A DNA stretch of 64,000 nt from Allobosea sp. LC85 (GCF_000735605.1 NZ_JPKG01000040.1:62001-126000), one strand, 5' to 3'; positions 18,438 through 28,143 are shown, counted from the first letter of the stretch. Translations and numbers: made by a program. Notes: generated by a model from the letters alone, not told the origin.

Positions 18438-18513
18438 TGGCAGGGGCGGCAGGGCTCGAACCTGCGACACCCGGTTTTGGAGACCGGTACTCTACCAACT
18501 GAGCTACACCCCT
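18438..18513 (-). tRNA. tRNA-Trp (anticodon CCA)
   Basis: A 76-nt cloverleaf with acceptor AGGGGTG, D-arm GCTC...GAGT, anticodon loop CTCCAAA giving CCA, and T-arm GCAGGTTCGAGCCCTGC. The 3' CCA is encoded. It lies upstream of secE-nusG and downstream of tuf, a common proteobacterial arrangement. A methyltransferase remnant begins 20 bp downstream. Confidence 0.97.
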
Positions 18514-18590
18514 GTAGTCGCGCAGTGCTTTGCCCCAACCCGCCGCGCATTTCAAGTCGAAAACGAACCGATATCGACAAGGCTGTGAGC

Positions 18591-18624
18591 AAAAGGAAAG
18601 GGCGGCGTTTCCGCCGCCCTTTCC
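18591..18624 (-). terminator. Rho-independent terminator after tuf
   Basis: A perfect 13-bp stem GGAAAGGGCGGCG/CGCCGCCCTTTCC with a 4-base loop (18595-18624). Read on the minus strand it is followed by TTTT. It lies 23 bp after the tuf stop, so tRNA-Trp-secE-nusG need their own promoter or rely on readthrough. Confidence 0.9.
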
Positions 18625-18646
18625 GATCTCGATGGCGTGCTGTCGA

Positions 18647-19837
<1,191 letters not shown>

Positions 19838-20218
19838 GACACCTTTTCCTCGACGACGGCCATCCCCGGCCGGAAAACGGGGTCGCATTAGGTGGTTTTA
19901 CGCGTCGATGCAAGCCATGGCGGGCGAGATGCCGCGCGCTAAGCAGTGCTCCGCCCCAACCGCCTCAGCCCTGCGCCCAGGGCGTGATCTCAAGACTGCC
20001 GCCGTCGGTCAGCGGGTTAGCGGAAGCGGCTTGGCGCGCAGCCCCTATCCCGGGCCTTGGCAAGAGACCGCCAATCGGCGCCGGTCGAGCACGCGGGCAC
20101 CAGGCAAAGCCCACCGGCGCCATGCCGCCGGCTGCTATGATTGGGCAGCGCCAAGGACTGCACGCCCCTGCGCGAGAGCAATCGATTACCGCCCCGAACC
20201 GACGGAAACTGGCCGCAA
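19838..20218. other. Gap upstream of tuf
   Basis: About 380 bp between tuf and the lipoprotein gene, both on the minus strand. It should contain the tuf promoter, but I could not pick out one convincing pair of hexamers. A minus-strand reading frame ending at 19965 (C-terminus NPLTDGGSLEITPWAQG) has a protein-like tail but no good start or recognised family. Confidence 0.3.
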
Positions 20219-20905
20219 CTACTCGCGCAGGAGCCAACCGGAGAACGACGCGGAGGCACTGTCTATCGCCTCGTACGCCGGATCACCGCGAATCTGGTCG
20301 GCAATGGCGAGCGCAGCAAAGCCGATGAGGATACCCACAGGCGTGGCCGGCACGACCGCGGTCGATGCGGCCCTGACGCCAGTCAGGTTCGGGTATTGCG
20401 TCAGCGGCCGCCCGGTCACCCCATCGAGCACGATCACGTCGGCGCTGAAATTCGCCTGTCCACCGGGAGCTATCAGCGATTTCACCACGACCTTCAGCTT
20501 GGCCGCGTGCTTGCCCGAAGGCTGTTCGGTAAAGCGTTTGCGAAAGCTGTCGCGAGTGATCTGCGCCAGCGTGCTGTACATCTGCGTCTGGGCGGCCGCG
20601 CTCCGGCTGAGGGCCATGAACTTCTCATCCCACGCAGCCTCCTCCGGCGTCGGCCCATTGCCCGCCCCGGCAGGATCACGCCCCGCGGAAACGGGGCGGG
20701 TCGATACCGGCATCTGTGTACTGGCATAGGCCATTCCAGCCTTCGGCCAGACTATGGCAGCCTGACCGCCGACAGGCTTTGGCGTTTCGACGATAACGTC
20801 GACGATCCTGAGATCACGTATCTCCGAGAAGGTCAGTCCCCGGTCCGGCGTAACGCAGCCGGCAAGCGCCGTTCCCAGAACGGCTGCAAGCAGAAATCGA
20901 ATCAT
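20219..20905 (-). CDS. Putative outer-membrane lipoprotein, unknown function
   Basis: A 228-residue protein with a signal peptide and lipobox: MIRFLLAAVLGTALAGCVTP, with Cys17 as the predicted lipidated residue and Val at +2. The mature part is mixed alpha/beta (SEIRDLRIVDVIVETPKPV, AAKLKVVVKSLIAPGG, ADVIVLDGVTGRPLTQYPNL). It ends with a Gly/Ala-rich hydrophobic stretch (VVPATPVGILIGFAALAIAD) that could insert in the membrane. It is 129 bp downstream of pncB on the same strand. No family was recognised. Confidence 0.75.
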   Translation of the reverse strand: MIRFLLAAVLGTALAGCVTPDRGLTFSEIRDLRIVDVIVETPKPVGGQAAIVWPKAGMAYASTQMPVSTRPVSAGRDPAGAGNGPTPEEAAWDEKFMALSRSAAAQTQMYSTLAQITRDSFRKRFTEQPSGKHAAKLKVVVKSLIAPGGQANFSADVIVLDGVTGRPLTQYPNLTGVRAASTAVVPATPVGILIGFAALAIADQIRGDPAYEAIDSASASFSGWLLRE

Positions 20906-21034
20906 GGCGTCGAAAAGCCCCCCGGCCCGAAATGCGACTGGCGGGCGTTAACAATCCCGAAATCATTGCACCAGTTGGACCAAGGTATTGGGCTCGCTGG
21001 AAAACCGCCCCTATGTGCCGGCGTTCGCTTCGCC

Positions 21035-22327
21035 TTATTGCGAAGATACCGCGTGCGCCCCGAATACCCGCCGATAGCGCGCGACCTCGCTTGCCTCTCC
21101 CGAGGCCTTCTCGGGATTATCGGAGAGCTTCACCGCCGGCCGGCCGTTCACGCGCGTCACCTTGCAGACCAGCGACATCGGATCGAGCGCGCGCGAGCCG
21201 TCCGGCGAACAGCCAACGAGGTCGTTGGTGAGATCGGTGCCCCAACCGAAAGCCATGCGCACCTTTCCATTGAAATGCTGGTAGACCCGTTCGATCGCGG
21301 CGACCTCGAGCCCGTCCGAGAAAACCAGCAGCTTTTCGCGCGGATCGCGCCCCTTCTCGCGCCACCAGGCGATGATCTGCTCGCCGGCAGCAATCGGCGG
21401 GGCACTATCGGGACGGAACCCGGTCCAGTCCGCAACCCAGTCGGGCGCGCGCCGCAGGAAATCCGCGGTCCCGAAGGCGTCAGGCAATGCGATCAGCAGA
21501 TTGCCGCCATAGACCTTGCTCCACTCCTCAAGCACGCGGTAGGGCGCAGCCAGCATCGTCTCGTCGCTATCGGCCAGCGCCGCGAGCACCATCGGCAGCT
21601 CATGTGCGTTGGTGCCGATCGCCTCGAGATCATTGTCCATGGCGAGCAGTACATTCGACGTGCCCGTGAAGCGCGGTCCGAGCCCCTCCTTCAGCGCCTC
21701 GATGCACCAGCGCTGCCAGAGATGCCCGTGCCGGCGCCGCGTGCCGAAATCCGAGAGGCGCAGCTCCGGCAATTGCTGCAGGCGTTCGACCTTGGCCCAC
21801 ATCTTGGCCTTGGCGCGGGCATAGAGCACATCGAGCGAGAAGCGCTTCTGGCCAACCATGACCCGGCGCGCGCGCAGCTCGTTGATGATCGCCAGCGCCG
21901 GCACCTCCCACATCGTGCTGTGGGTCCAGGGACCGCTGAAATGCAGTTCATACTGGCCGTCCACCCGTCTGAGCTCGTATTCCGGCAACTGGAATTCGGC
22001 GAGCCAGGCCAGGAAATCCGGCGAGAACATCTGCGTCCTGCCGTAGAAGCTGTTGCCCGCGAGCCAGATCAACTCCTTCTTGCTGAAGCGCAAACCGCGG
22101 GCATGATCGAGCTGCGCCCTGAGTTCGTTCTCATCGACGAGATCGGCGAGCCGGAAGTGGCGCGAACGGTTGATCAGCGAGAAGGTGACCTGCACATCCG
22201 GATGAAAGCTCCGGATCATCTGCAGCATCAGCAGCTTGTAGAAATCCGTGTCGAGCAGGCTGCGAATGATCGGGTCGAGCCGCCAGCCGTGGTTGTAGGT
22301 TCTCGTCGCGATATCGGTCAGGGTCAT
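21035..22327 (-). CDS. pncB: Nicotinate phosphoribosyltransferase
   Basis: Converts nicotinate and PRPP to nicotinate mononucleotide, the committed step of NAD salvage (Preiss-Handler route), in the cytoplasm. The 430-residue length is normal. The N-terminal [23 protein letters not shown], the TNAHELPM segment with the phosphorylated His, VFSDGLEV and the phosphate-binding [10 protein letters not shown] are all present. No Shine-Dalgarno sequence is obvious before the ATG. It is probably monocistronic or followed by the lipoprotein gene. NAD kinase, which acts later in the same pathway, lies about 8 kb away. Confidence 0.95.
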   Translation of the reverse strand: MTLTDIATRTYNHGWRLDPIIRSLLDTDFYKLLMLQMIRSFHPDVQVTFSLINRSRHFRLADLVDENELRAQLDHARGLRFSKKELIWLAGNSFYGRTQMFSPDFLAWLAEFQLPEYELRRVDGQYELHFSGPWTHSTMWEVPALAIINELRARRVMVGQKRFSLDVLYARAKAKMWAKVERLQQLPELRLSDFGTRRRHGHLWQRWCIEALKEGLGPRFTGTSNVLLAMDNDLEAIGTNAHELPMVLAALADSDETMLAAPYRVLEEWSKVYGGNLLIALPDAFGTADFLRRAPDWVADWTGFRPDSAPPIAAGEQIIAWWREKGRDPREKLLVFSDGLEVAAIERVYQHFNGKVRMAFGWGTDLTNDLVGCSPDGSRALDPMSLVCKVTRVNGRPAVKLSDNPEKASGEASEVARYRRVFGAHAVSSQ

Positions 22328-22585
22328 GCGGCGCGCGAGTCCGTGCGGCTGAAGGGCCGAAAAGAACTAGGCGAGATCGCGCGCCTTGAACATCCACCCG
22401 AATTCGCGTGGGGGGTGAGCGGCGTGCAGGGCAGTATTTCGGGCCGAGCGTGGGCGTAACGCAACTGTCGGCGCATAGCGCCTCCGGAGGAGCGCAACCA
22501 TGAGCGCACCACCTCGACATTGGCGACGCGTTAGTCCGGCTCAGGGTCAGGAAACTTGGAATGGGCCCATATGCCTGCAGGGAAG
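22328..22585. other. Gap upstream of pncB up to the tRNA-Gly fragment
   Basis: About 260 bp with no convincing gene. A plus-strand frame starts at 22500 after a good GGAGGAG sequence, but it runs into the tRNA-like fragment and has no protein character. The GCGCCTCCGGAGGAGCGC stretch near 22478-22495 can fold back on itself. The pncB promoter should lie here. Confidence 0.3.
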
Positions 22586-22626
22586 GGAGCGGGTGAAGGG
22601 AATCGCCCCCCGCGCTCAACTTGGAA
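22586..22626 (-). repeat. Partial copy of the tRNA-Gly 3' end (putative att site)
   Basis: Bases 22586-22605 are identical (20 of 20) to 23645-23664, the T-arm and 3' acceptor strand of tRNA-Gly, in the same orientation. Homology continues in decayed form to an anticodon-loop-like CTTGGAA at about 22620-22626. It cannot fold into a full tRNA. An exact direct repeat of a tRNA 3' end about 1.06 kb downstream of the intact gene is the expected mark of tRNA-targeted integration. Confidence 0.75.
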
Positions 22627-22846
22627 AGCCAGAAATTAACAATCATTATCAAATACTTAGGCGAAAAACTTGCCCCCCCAGCAAGCGATAGCCCGCTCTA
22701 AAGCTCTTCGGGGGATCTCGGGGCCGCAAGGCGCTGGCCACGCGGTGCCCGGCCGCGCAGCCTTGCTGCTGGCATGCAGGTGATCGACGAGGCAGGCTGG
22801 TTCACGCTGGTCGGCGGGTAGCGCGCGTCCAACGCTCGGCCGGCTC

Positions 22847-23041
22847 CTAATAGTGCTTCGAATAGCGGTCTGAGGACGAATAGACCGACAGGCATTCAGG
22901 CCAGTACATGGATTGGATTGTTCGATTGACCGGAATAGCACAGACAGGAGCAAGCTGCGCGCTCCTGTATTGCGTCGCCTGGCAGCCCGACAACAAAATC
23001 CCGCTGGCGATCAGCAGGCATACCCGTTGAACCGTTCCCAT
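22847..23041 (-). CDS. Small lipoprotein, 64 residues
   Basis: Product begins MGTVQRVCLLIASGILLSGC, a signal peptide with lipobox LLSGC and Cys20 as the predicted lipidated residue. The mature part has only ~45 residues, with three further Cys residues absent but for PVCAIP and PECLSV, which could form a disulphide, and a Tyr/Ser-rich end. An AGGAG site lies eight bases before the ATG. It sits inside the tRNA-Gly-bounded segment. No family was recognised. The signal peptide and ribosome site make it likely to be real. Confidence 0.6.
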   Translation of the reverse strand: MGTVQRVCLLIASGILLSGCQATQYRSAQLAPVCAIPVNRTIQSMYWPECLSVYSSSDRYSKHY

Positions 23042-23202
23042 CGTCCTGGCTCCTGTTGCGAGCTATATTCAATAGCTTCGCTGCGAACAGTTTCAATTTA
23101 TCCGGCTACCCGGCCGCGCGATCTCGATAACCATATGAGGCACAGTAAGGTCTCAGATAGTTCTTTTTCTCCGGCGAAATTGACGATGTATCGCTCGATA
23201 AC

Positions 23203-23478
23203 TCAACATTTTTTTGACCTGCCGCGCGACTGCATCCACCCGCGCGCCAAAAACGCCGTCGCGCCTTGGTTGTCGGTCGAGGACCGGCTGGTCACCTGGC
23301 CGTCCGCGCCATCCATGGTCTGGCTTTGGCTGTCGGCCTTGGGCGGGAAGCAGTCGAGTATGGCGATCCCTCTCGGCTTGCCGTCAGGCCCATAGGTCTA
23401 GCCGCCACAGAAAGCCGATGCCGATGCGATGCTCGCCAGCAGAGCCCGCGTGGCGATGACGACGGTCGTCCTGCTCAT
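23203..23478 (-). pseudogene. Possible exported small protein interrupted by an in-frame TAG
   Basis: From the ATG at 23476-23478 the frame reads MSRTTVVIATRALLASIASA, then SAFCGG, like a signal peptide, and then meets TAG (23398-23400). Past the stop the same frame stays open for 64 codons with protein-like composition (TYGPDGKPRGIAILDCFPPK, ADSQSQTMDGADGQVTS) and ends with TGA at 23203-23205. A signal peptide followed by a stop and then an open mature region suggests one nonsense mutation. It could instead be chance. It lies within the tRNA-Gly-bounded segment. Confidence 0.35.
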
Positions 23479-23643
23479 GCACCTGTCTGCTGCCTGCGGC
23501 TCTAGCCCCCGTCGCGCGGCCGGGGACGCGATCCCCAGTGATTCGTCCCTCGCATCGGCGCGGCGTTCGGGCGCGGCTGTTGGCCCGGCGTTGGCCGGTG
23601 AATTCTCTTGGCTGCGCGATTGCAGGTAAGTCTTTGAAAAGAT

Positions 23644-23717
23644 TGGAGCGGGTGAAGGGAATCGAACCCTCGTATTCAGCTTGGAAGGCTGCTGCTCTAC
23701 CATTGAGCTACACCCGC
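23644..23717 (-). tRNA. tRNA-Gly (anticodon TCC)
   Basis: A 74-nt cloverleaf with acceptor GCGGGTG, D-arm GCTC...GAGC, anticodon loop CTTCCAA giving TCC, T-arm GAGGGTTCGATTCCCTT and encoded CCA. The first anticodon-stem pair is a G-A mismatch. Its 3' end is duplicated about 1.06 kb downstream. It forms a pair with tRNA-Tyr 49 bp upstream, a common bacterial grouping. Confidence 0.96.
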
Positions 23718-23766
23718 GCCGGGTGCGACGCCGCCTGACGGCAGCATCAACATAGACAGGACACGA

Positions 23767-23851
23767 TGGTGGGGGAAGCAGGACTCGAACCTGCGAAGGC
23801 ATAGCCAGCGGATTTACAGTCCGCCCCCTTTGCCGCTCGGGACATTCCCCC
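23767..23851 (-). tRNA. tRNA-Tyr (anticodon GTA)
   Basis: An 85-nt class II tRNA with a long variable arm. The acceptor strand is GGGGGAA, the anticodon loop CTGTAAA gives GTA, the T-arm is GCAGGTTCGAGTCCTGC and CCA is encoded. It lies just upstream of tRNA-Gly on the same strand, probably in one transcript. Confidence 0.97.
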
Positions 23852-24037
23852 GCCGTGTCGCGGACACGCGCCGTGAAGCAGCGTCGTCCAAGCGCCTGTT
23901 TCACTTTCGTGACGGGCAACAGGCGCGGCCGGACTTATGGTGACCGGGCTCCGGCGTGTCAACGGCAAAAAACCGTTCACCCACGTTTCCTTGTATCCTT
24001 CCCCAGGCCCCTTCCCGGTGCCGGCATGGCCCGAGCC

Positions 24038-24598
24038 TCAGGAATCGCCTGCAATTCGGGCCTGAATGAAATCCACGCGCTCCTCGACACGACACCGCGG
24101 CACTTCGCACAGCCGGTAGCCATAATCGCCATAGGTCGCGACCATCGCCTGGTAGGTGCGTTCGGCCTCGGCGAAATCCTGTTTGCGCTCCTCGTCCTGC
24201 CCAAAGATCTCGCGCCAGGGCGGCGCGATGAAGACCTCGCTTCTGTAGCGGAACTGTCTTGCCGCGTTGTCCACATGTGCAGGAACGGCAAGCCCCGAGA
24301 GACTCAGATAACCCGCAATATCGGGAACCCCTCGATCAAAGATGATCCGCCCAGCCCGTTCCCTGGCAGCCTCGTGGGAACGCAATTCCCAGCCCAGCAT
24401 CAGTTCGGCGAAGAGCTCACGATCGGCCCAGGGCAATGCCTGCCCCCCGATCGCCACCTGATCGCGAATGATGGCGCGGCCGGCTTCTGGAAAACTCGCG
24501 AATCCTCGCTTTGAAAGCGCCTCGATCAACGTCGTCTTGCCGGAACCGGGCCCACCGGTAATCACGACGAAGCGCTCGACATCCTCTGTCTTGGCCAT
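24038..24598 (-). CDS. P-loop NTPase, AAA_28 / NadR-kinase-like
   Basis: A 186-residue single-domain P-loop protein. It has Walker A GGPGSGKTTL near the N-terminus, a hydrophobic-strand Asp region IIFDRGVPDIAGYL, and the arginine-containing LCEVPRCRVEERVDF end typical of small kinase-like ATPases annotated AAA_28 and related to the NadR kinase domain. I start at the ATG 24596-24598 with a GAAGGA site; a TTG five codons upstream is less likely. The substrate is unknown. Divergent from rlmB. Confidence 0.75.
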   Translation of the reverse strand: MAKTEDVERFVVITGGPGSGKTTLIEALSKRGFASFPEAGRAIIRDQVAIGGQALPWADRELFAELMLGWELRSHEAARERAGRIIFDRGVPDIAGYLSLSGLAVPAHVDNAARQFRYRSEVFIAPPWREIFGQDEERKQDFAEAERTYQAMVATYGDYGYRLCEVPRCRVEERVDFIQARIAGDS

Positions 24599-24729
24599 CT
24601 CGGTCCTTCTCAAACCCTCTTACCTGCGGCAGCGCCCGCCGCTGCACGACACGGAAAATCCGTCGCCCAGGCTGGCAAAGCGCCGCCCGTCATGGCAGGG
24701 CATGGGCTGTCACGCTTCGGAGGTCCACC

Positions 24730-25533
24730 ATGCCCGCGCCGTTCCGCTCCAAGCCGGCCAGGCCCGGCGGCAAGCCCTTTGCACGCCGCGACCGCGATGC
24801 CGGGCCTCCGCCGCACCGGCCAGGCGATATCGACGAGGCCGTGCTCTACGGTGTCCATCCCGTCATCGAGGCGCTGCGCAACCCTGACCGGCGCTTTCGG
24901 CGCCTGCTTGCCACAGAGAACGCCCTGAAGCGGCTGAGCGAGGAGGTCGGCGCGCTGCCGCTCGAACCCGAGCTGGTCCGCCCTTCCGAGATCGACCGCC
25001 TGCTCACCCCCGACGCCGTGCACCAGGGACTTTATCTGGTCTGCGATCCCCTGCCCTCGCCGGATCTGGACAGCCTGCCCGCCGATGCGATCGTGCTCGC
25101 GCTCGACCAGATCACCGACCCGCATAATGTCGGCGCGATCCTGCGCTCGGCCGCGGCCTTCGGCGCCGCCGCAGTGATCGTCACGATTCGCCATTCTCCG
25201 GCAGCAACCGGCGTGCTGGCAAAATCGGCATCCGGCGCGCTCGAACATGTCCCGCTGATCGCCGTGCGCAATCTCGGCGATGCGCTGGACCAGCTCGGCA
25301 AGCGCGGTTTCCAGCGGATCGGGTTTGATTCGGAGGGCGCGACGGCCTTCGACGAAATCACCCTGCAACGGCCGCTCGTCATGGTCATGGGCGCTGAAGG
25401 CAAAGGCCTGCGTCAGCGCAGCCGGGAGCTCTGCGATCACCTGGCAAGGCTGGAAGTACCGGGCGCGATCACCAGCCTCAACGTCTCCAACGCCACCGCG
25501 ATCGCGCTCTACGCTGCGAGCCGCCGGCGCTGA
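24730..25533 (+). CDS. rlmB: 23S rRNA (guanosine-2'-O-)-methyltransferase, SpoU/TrmH family
   Basis: A 267-residue SPOUT-family RNA methyltransferase, most likely the enzyme that 2'-O-methylates a 23S rRNA guanosine. A basic disordered N-terminus (about 30 residues) and an eL30-like RNA-binding domain (LYGVHPVIEALRNPDRRFRR) precede the trefoil-knot catalytic domain. The three SpoU motifs are present: DQITDPHNVGAILRSA, VMGAEGKGLR and ITSLNVSNATAIALYAA. It is next to the tRNA-Gly/Tyr pair. Another RNA target, such as tRNA, cannot be excluded. Confidence 0.9.
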   Translation: MPAPFRSKPARPGGKPFARRDRDAGPPPHRPGDIDEAVLYGVHPVIEALRNPDRRFRRLLATENALKRLSEEVGALPLEPELVRPSEIDRLLTPDAVHQGLYLVCDPLPSPDLDSLPADAIVLALDQITDPHNVGAILRSAAAFGAAAVIVTIRHSPAATGVLAKSASGALEHVPLIAVRNLGDALDQLGKRGFQRIGFDSEGATAFDEITLQRPLVMVMGAEGKGLRQRSRELCDHLARLEVPGAITSLNVSNATAIALYAASRRR

Positions 25534-25539
25534 CGACGT

Positions 25540-26025
25540 TCAGCGCCGGGGCACACTGCGGATGCGCGCGCCTTCCTCGGCGCGGGCATAGCCCCCCTGT
25601 TCGCCGAACCGGATGATGCGGACGACCGGCCGCTGGCGCGAACCTTCCAGCCGGTAGATCACCGGTTCGGGCGTCGGCGGCCGCGGAATACCCACCATCA
25701 CCGGCGTGTAATCCAGGGAGCGATCGACGGTCCGCTCCGACTCGCGCTCCTGCAGGATCACGGTGTCGCGGCCGGAATCGAAGGGGGAGTACCAGGGACC
25801 ACCGACGAATCCCGGATGGCCGAGGAAGCGCCGGGCATGCCCATGCCGGAATATCGCTCCGTTCCGGCGCGCCATGTGCCGAAAGCCGGGAGCCATTCGC
25901 GGCGCAAACGACGGCGGCGCGGCCGGCGCGAAAGCCCTGCCCGGCCCAGCCGCAGCAGCCTCGTTGGCAGGGCTCAGGAAAACGATGAATGCTAGAAGCG
26001 GCAACGTTGCATGGATGCGCGGCAT
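25540..26025 (-). CDS. Exported protein of unknown function
   Basis: A 161-residue protein with an N-terminal signal peptide (MPRIHATLPLLAFIVFLSPA, cleavage probably after NEAAAA). The mature part is rich in Pro, Arg, His and Gly (FRHMARRNGAIFRHGHARRF), followed by a Tyr/Pro segment (DYTPVMVGIPRPPTPEPVIY) and a charged tail. It looks like a low-complexity periplasmic protein. It converges with rlmB with only 6 bp between the stops. No family was recognised. Confidence 0.65.
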   Translation of the reverse strand: MPRIHATLPLLAFIVFLSPANEAAAAGPGRAFAPAAPPSFAPRMAPGFRHMARRNGAIFRHGHARRFLGHPGFVGGPWYSPFDSGRDTVILQERESERTVDRSLDYTPVMVGIPRPPTPEPVIYRLEGSRQRPVVRIIRFGEQGGYARAEEGARIRSVPRR

Positions 26026-26348
26026 CGGCGCGCTCCCTTTCCCCGCATCAATTCAGCTTCGTGCCGACTATAGGACGGTCAGCGCCACACTGCCAATCCG
26101 GCAAAATCCGCTGGGCGCATAAATGGAGGCAAGACCTCTACGCCTTAAGTCTTACGCCGAACGATGCAAGACCAAGTGCTTGATTGCACACCGTTTCACG
26201 TAAGCGCATTCCTGTGCAATTGCCGGATCAGTGCAAGCGATACTTCACCCGGCAGGCAGTGGCATCGTGTCGCAAGAAATCGAGCCACAGGGAAACGGGC
26301 AGCCCGGGGGATATTCCCGATGCCGGGCACTATTCAGGGGAGAACGCC
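26026..26348. other. Gap upstream of the MHS transporter
   Basis: About 320 bp between divergent genes. It must hold promoters for both, but I see no clear operator palindrome or strong -35/-10 pair. A GGGGAG binding site at the right edge decides the transporter start. Confidence 0.3.
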
Positions 26349-28025
26349 ATGAGCATGGCAGCACAGACATCGGGGGCTGCGGCGACGCGACGCCCCATGA
26401 CGAAGGAAGAGAAGCGCGTCATTCTCGCTTCCTCGCTCGGTACCGTCTTCGAATGGTATGATTTCTATCTCTACGGGTCGCTCGCCGTGATGATCGGCGC
26501 GCATTTCTTCTCGGCTTTCGATCCGAATACGCGCGCCATCTTCGCGCTGCTCGCCTTCGCCGCCGGCTTCCTCGTCCGCCCCTTCGGCGCGCTGTTCTTC
26601 GGCCGCCTGGGGGATCTCATCGGCCGCAAATACACCTTCCTCGTCACCATCGTGATCATGGGCGCCTCGACCTTCCTGGTCGGCCTGCTCCCCAGCTACA
26701 ACTCGATCGGCTGGATCGCACCGGTGATCCTGATCGCGCTGCGCATGCTGCAGGGCCTGGCGCTCGGCGGTGAATATGGCGGCGCGGCTGTCTATGTCGC
26801 CGAGCACGCGCCTCCGGGCCGTCGTGGCTTCTACACCTCCTGGATCCAGACCACGGCGACGCTCGGTCTGCTGCTTTCGCTCATCGTCATCCTCGGCATC
26901 CGCACCACCATGGGCGAGGCCGAATTCACCGCCTGGGGCTGGCGCATTCCGTTCCTGGCCTCGATCTTCCTGCTGGCGATCTCGGTCTGGATCCGTCTGC
27001 AGATGCAGGAATCCCCGGCCTTCAAGAAGATGAAGGAAGAGGGCAGCGGCTCGAAGGCGCCGCTTTCCGAGGCCTTTGGCCAGTGGAAGAACGCTAAGAT
27101 CGCCCTGCTCGCGCTGTTCGGCCTCACCGCCGGCCAGGCCGTGGTCTGGTACACCGGGCAGTTCTACGCCCTGTTCTTCATCCAGAGCATCCTGAAGGTC
27201 GATCTCTATTCGGCCAATGTGCTGATCGCCTGGTCGCTGATCCTCGGCACCGGCGGCTTCATCGTCTTCGGCTCGCTCTCGGACAGGATCGGCCGCAAGC
27301 CCGTCATCCTGGCCGGTTGCCTGATCGCGGCGCTGACCTATTTCCCGCTCTTCGGCGCGCTCACCAAGGCTGCCAATCCCGGCCTCGCCGCCGCGCATGA
27401 GAACGTCAAGGTCCAGGTCGTTGCCGATCCGGCGACCTGCGGCTCGGTCTTCGACCCGGTCGGCGTGCGCACCTTCACCCAGCCCTGCGACGTCGCCCGC
27501 CGCACGCTCGCCTCGCAGGCGATCCAGTACACCCAGGTCCCGGCCCCCGCCGGCACCGCAGCCAAGGTCACGGTCAACGGCAAGGATGTCGCGATCGATG
27601 CCGGATTCGCCGCCAGCATCGCGAAGGAAGCGGTGGCCGCCGGCTATCCCGCGGCGGGCGACGCCCGCATCGTCAAGACCGGCTTCACGAATGCGCTGTT
27701 CAACGCCCAGTCGCTGACCATCATCGGCATCCTGACGATCCTCGTCATCTATGTGACGATGGTCTACGGCCCGATCGCCGCCGCCCTGGTCGAACTCTTC
27801 CCGACCCGCATCCGCTACACCGGCATGTCGCTGCCCTACCATATCGGCAACGGCTGGTTCGGTGGCCTGCTGCCGGCGACCTCCTTCGCCATGGTGGCCG
27901 GCACCGGCGACATCTTCTACGGCCTCTGGTACCCGATCGTGATCGCGATGATGACCTTCGTCATCGGCATGCTCTTCGTGCCCGAGACCAAGGATCGCGA
28001 CATCCTCACCTACGACAACAACTGA
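26349..28025 (+). CDS. MFS transporter, metabolite:H+ symporter (MHS) family
   Basis: A 558-residue inner-membrane symporter. The FEWYDFYLYG opening, RPFGALFFGRLGDLIGRKY loop, GLALGGEYGGAAVYVAEHAP and SDRIGRKPVI repeats are MHS hallmarks (relatives carry shikimate, alpha-ketoglutarate, proline/betaine or dicarboxylates). The start is the ATG at 26349 with GGGGAG; an upstream extension of the frame is rejected. Between the ninth or tenth span and the next there is an insertion of roughly 115 residues (about 338-455) with two Cys residues, longer than in classical MHS proteins. The substrate is unknown. Confidence 0.88.
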   Translation: MSMAAQTSGAAATRRPMTKEEKRVILASSLGTVFEWYDFYLYGSLAVMIGAHFFSAFDPNTRAIFALLAFAAGFLVRPFGALFFGRLGDLIGRKYTFLVTIVIMGASTFLVGLLPSYNSIGWIAPVILIALRMLQGLALGGEYGGAAVYVAEHAPPGRRGFYTSWIQTTATLGLLLSLIVILGIRTTMGEAEFTAWGWRIPFLASIFLLAISVWIRLQMQESPAFKKMKEEGSGSKAPLSEAFGQWKNAKIALLALFGLTAGQAVVWYTGQFYALFFIQSILKVDLYSANVLIAWSLILGTGGFIVFGSLSDRIGRKPVILAGCLIAALTYFPLFGALTKAANPGLAAAHENVKVQVVADPATCGSVFDPVGVRTFTQPCDVARRTLASQAIQYTQVPAPAGTAAKVTVNGKDVAIDAGFAASIAKEAVAAGYPAAGDARIVKTGFTNALFNAQSLTIIGILTILVIYVTMVYGPIAAALVELFPTRIRYTGMSLPYHIGNGWFGGLLPATSFAMVAGTGDIFYGLWYPIVIAMMTFVIGMLFVPETKDRDILTYDNN

Positions 28026-28048
28026 TCGGCCCCTCACCGATGAATGCG

Positions 28049-28080
28049 AGCCCCGCCTCCTCGAGGCGGGGCTTTTCTTT
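28049..28080 (+). terminator. Rho-independent terminator after the MHS transporter
   Basis: A perfect 11-bp stem AGCCCCGCCTC/GAGGCGGGGCT with a CTC loop, followed by TTTCTTT. It begins 24 bp after the transporter stop. Confidence 0.92.
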
Positions 28081-28143
28081 GGGCAAGCAGTTCCCGATCT
28101 TGCCCTCGCCGCGCGCGGCTGGTAACCGCTTCTGACTGACCGG

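Larger units (their letters stand above)
22586..23664 (-). mobile_element. Integration scar at tRNA-Gly (element remnant, no integrase)
   Basis: The ~1.04 kb between the tRNA-Gly gene and its 3'-end copy holds a small lipoprotein gene and a possible nonsense-interrupted exported ORF. Parts of it (23,040-23,220) are visibly more AT-rich than the surroundings. No integrase, relaxase or transposase is present. The simplest reading is a degraded genomic island or prophage that has lost its core, but a small tRNA-end duplication without any element is an alternative. Confidence 0.5.

Noticed and set aside
18224-18502. Plus-strand ORF ending in a G-L-E-P-A-T-P motif across tRNA-Trp
   Set aside because: This motif is the well-known artefact of translating a tRNA T-arm in reverse; tRNA-Trp explains the sequence.
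19965-20237. 90-codon minus-strand frame upstream of tuf
   Set aside because: The C-terminus looks protein-like, but there is no good start, ribosome site or recognised family, and the N-terminal half has shadow-type composition.
22500-22691. 63-codon plus-strand ORF after a good GGAGGAG sequence
   Set aside because: It runs through the tRNA-Gly 3'-end copy in antisense and has no protein-like character; the ribosome-site match alone is not enough.
26334-28037. 567-codon minus-strand frame opposite the MHS transporter
   Set aside because: Low-complexity Glu/Asp/Gly/Arg composition and exact coextension with the transporter show that it is an antisense shadow.
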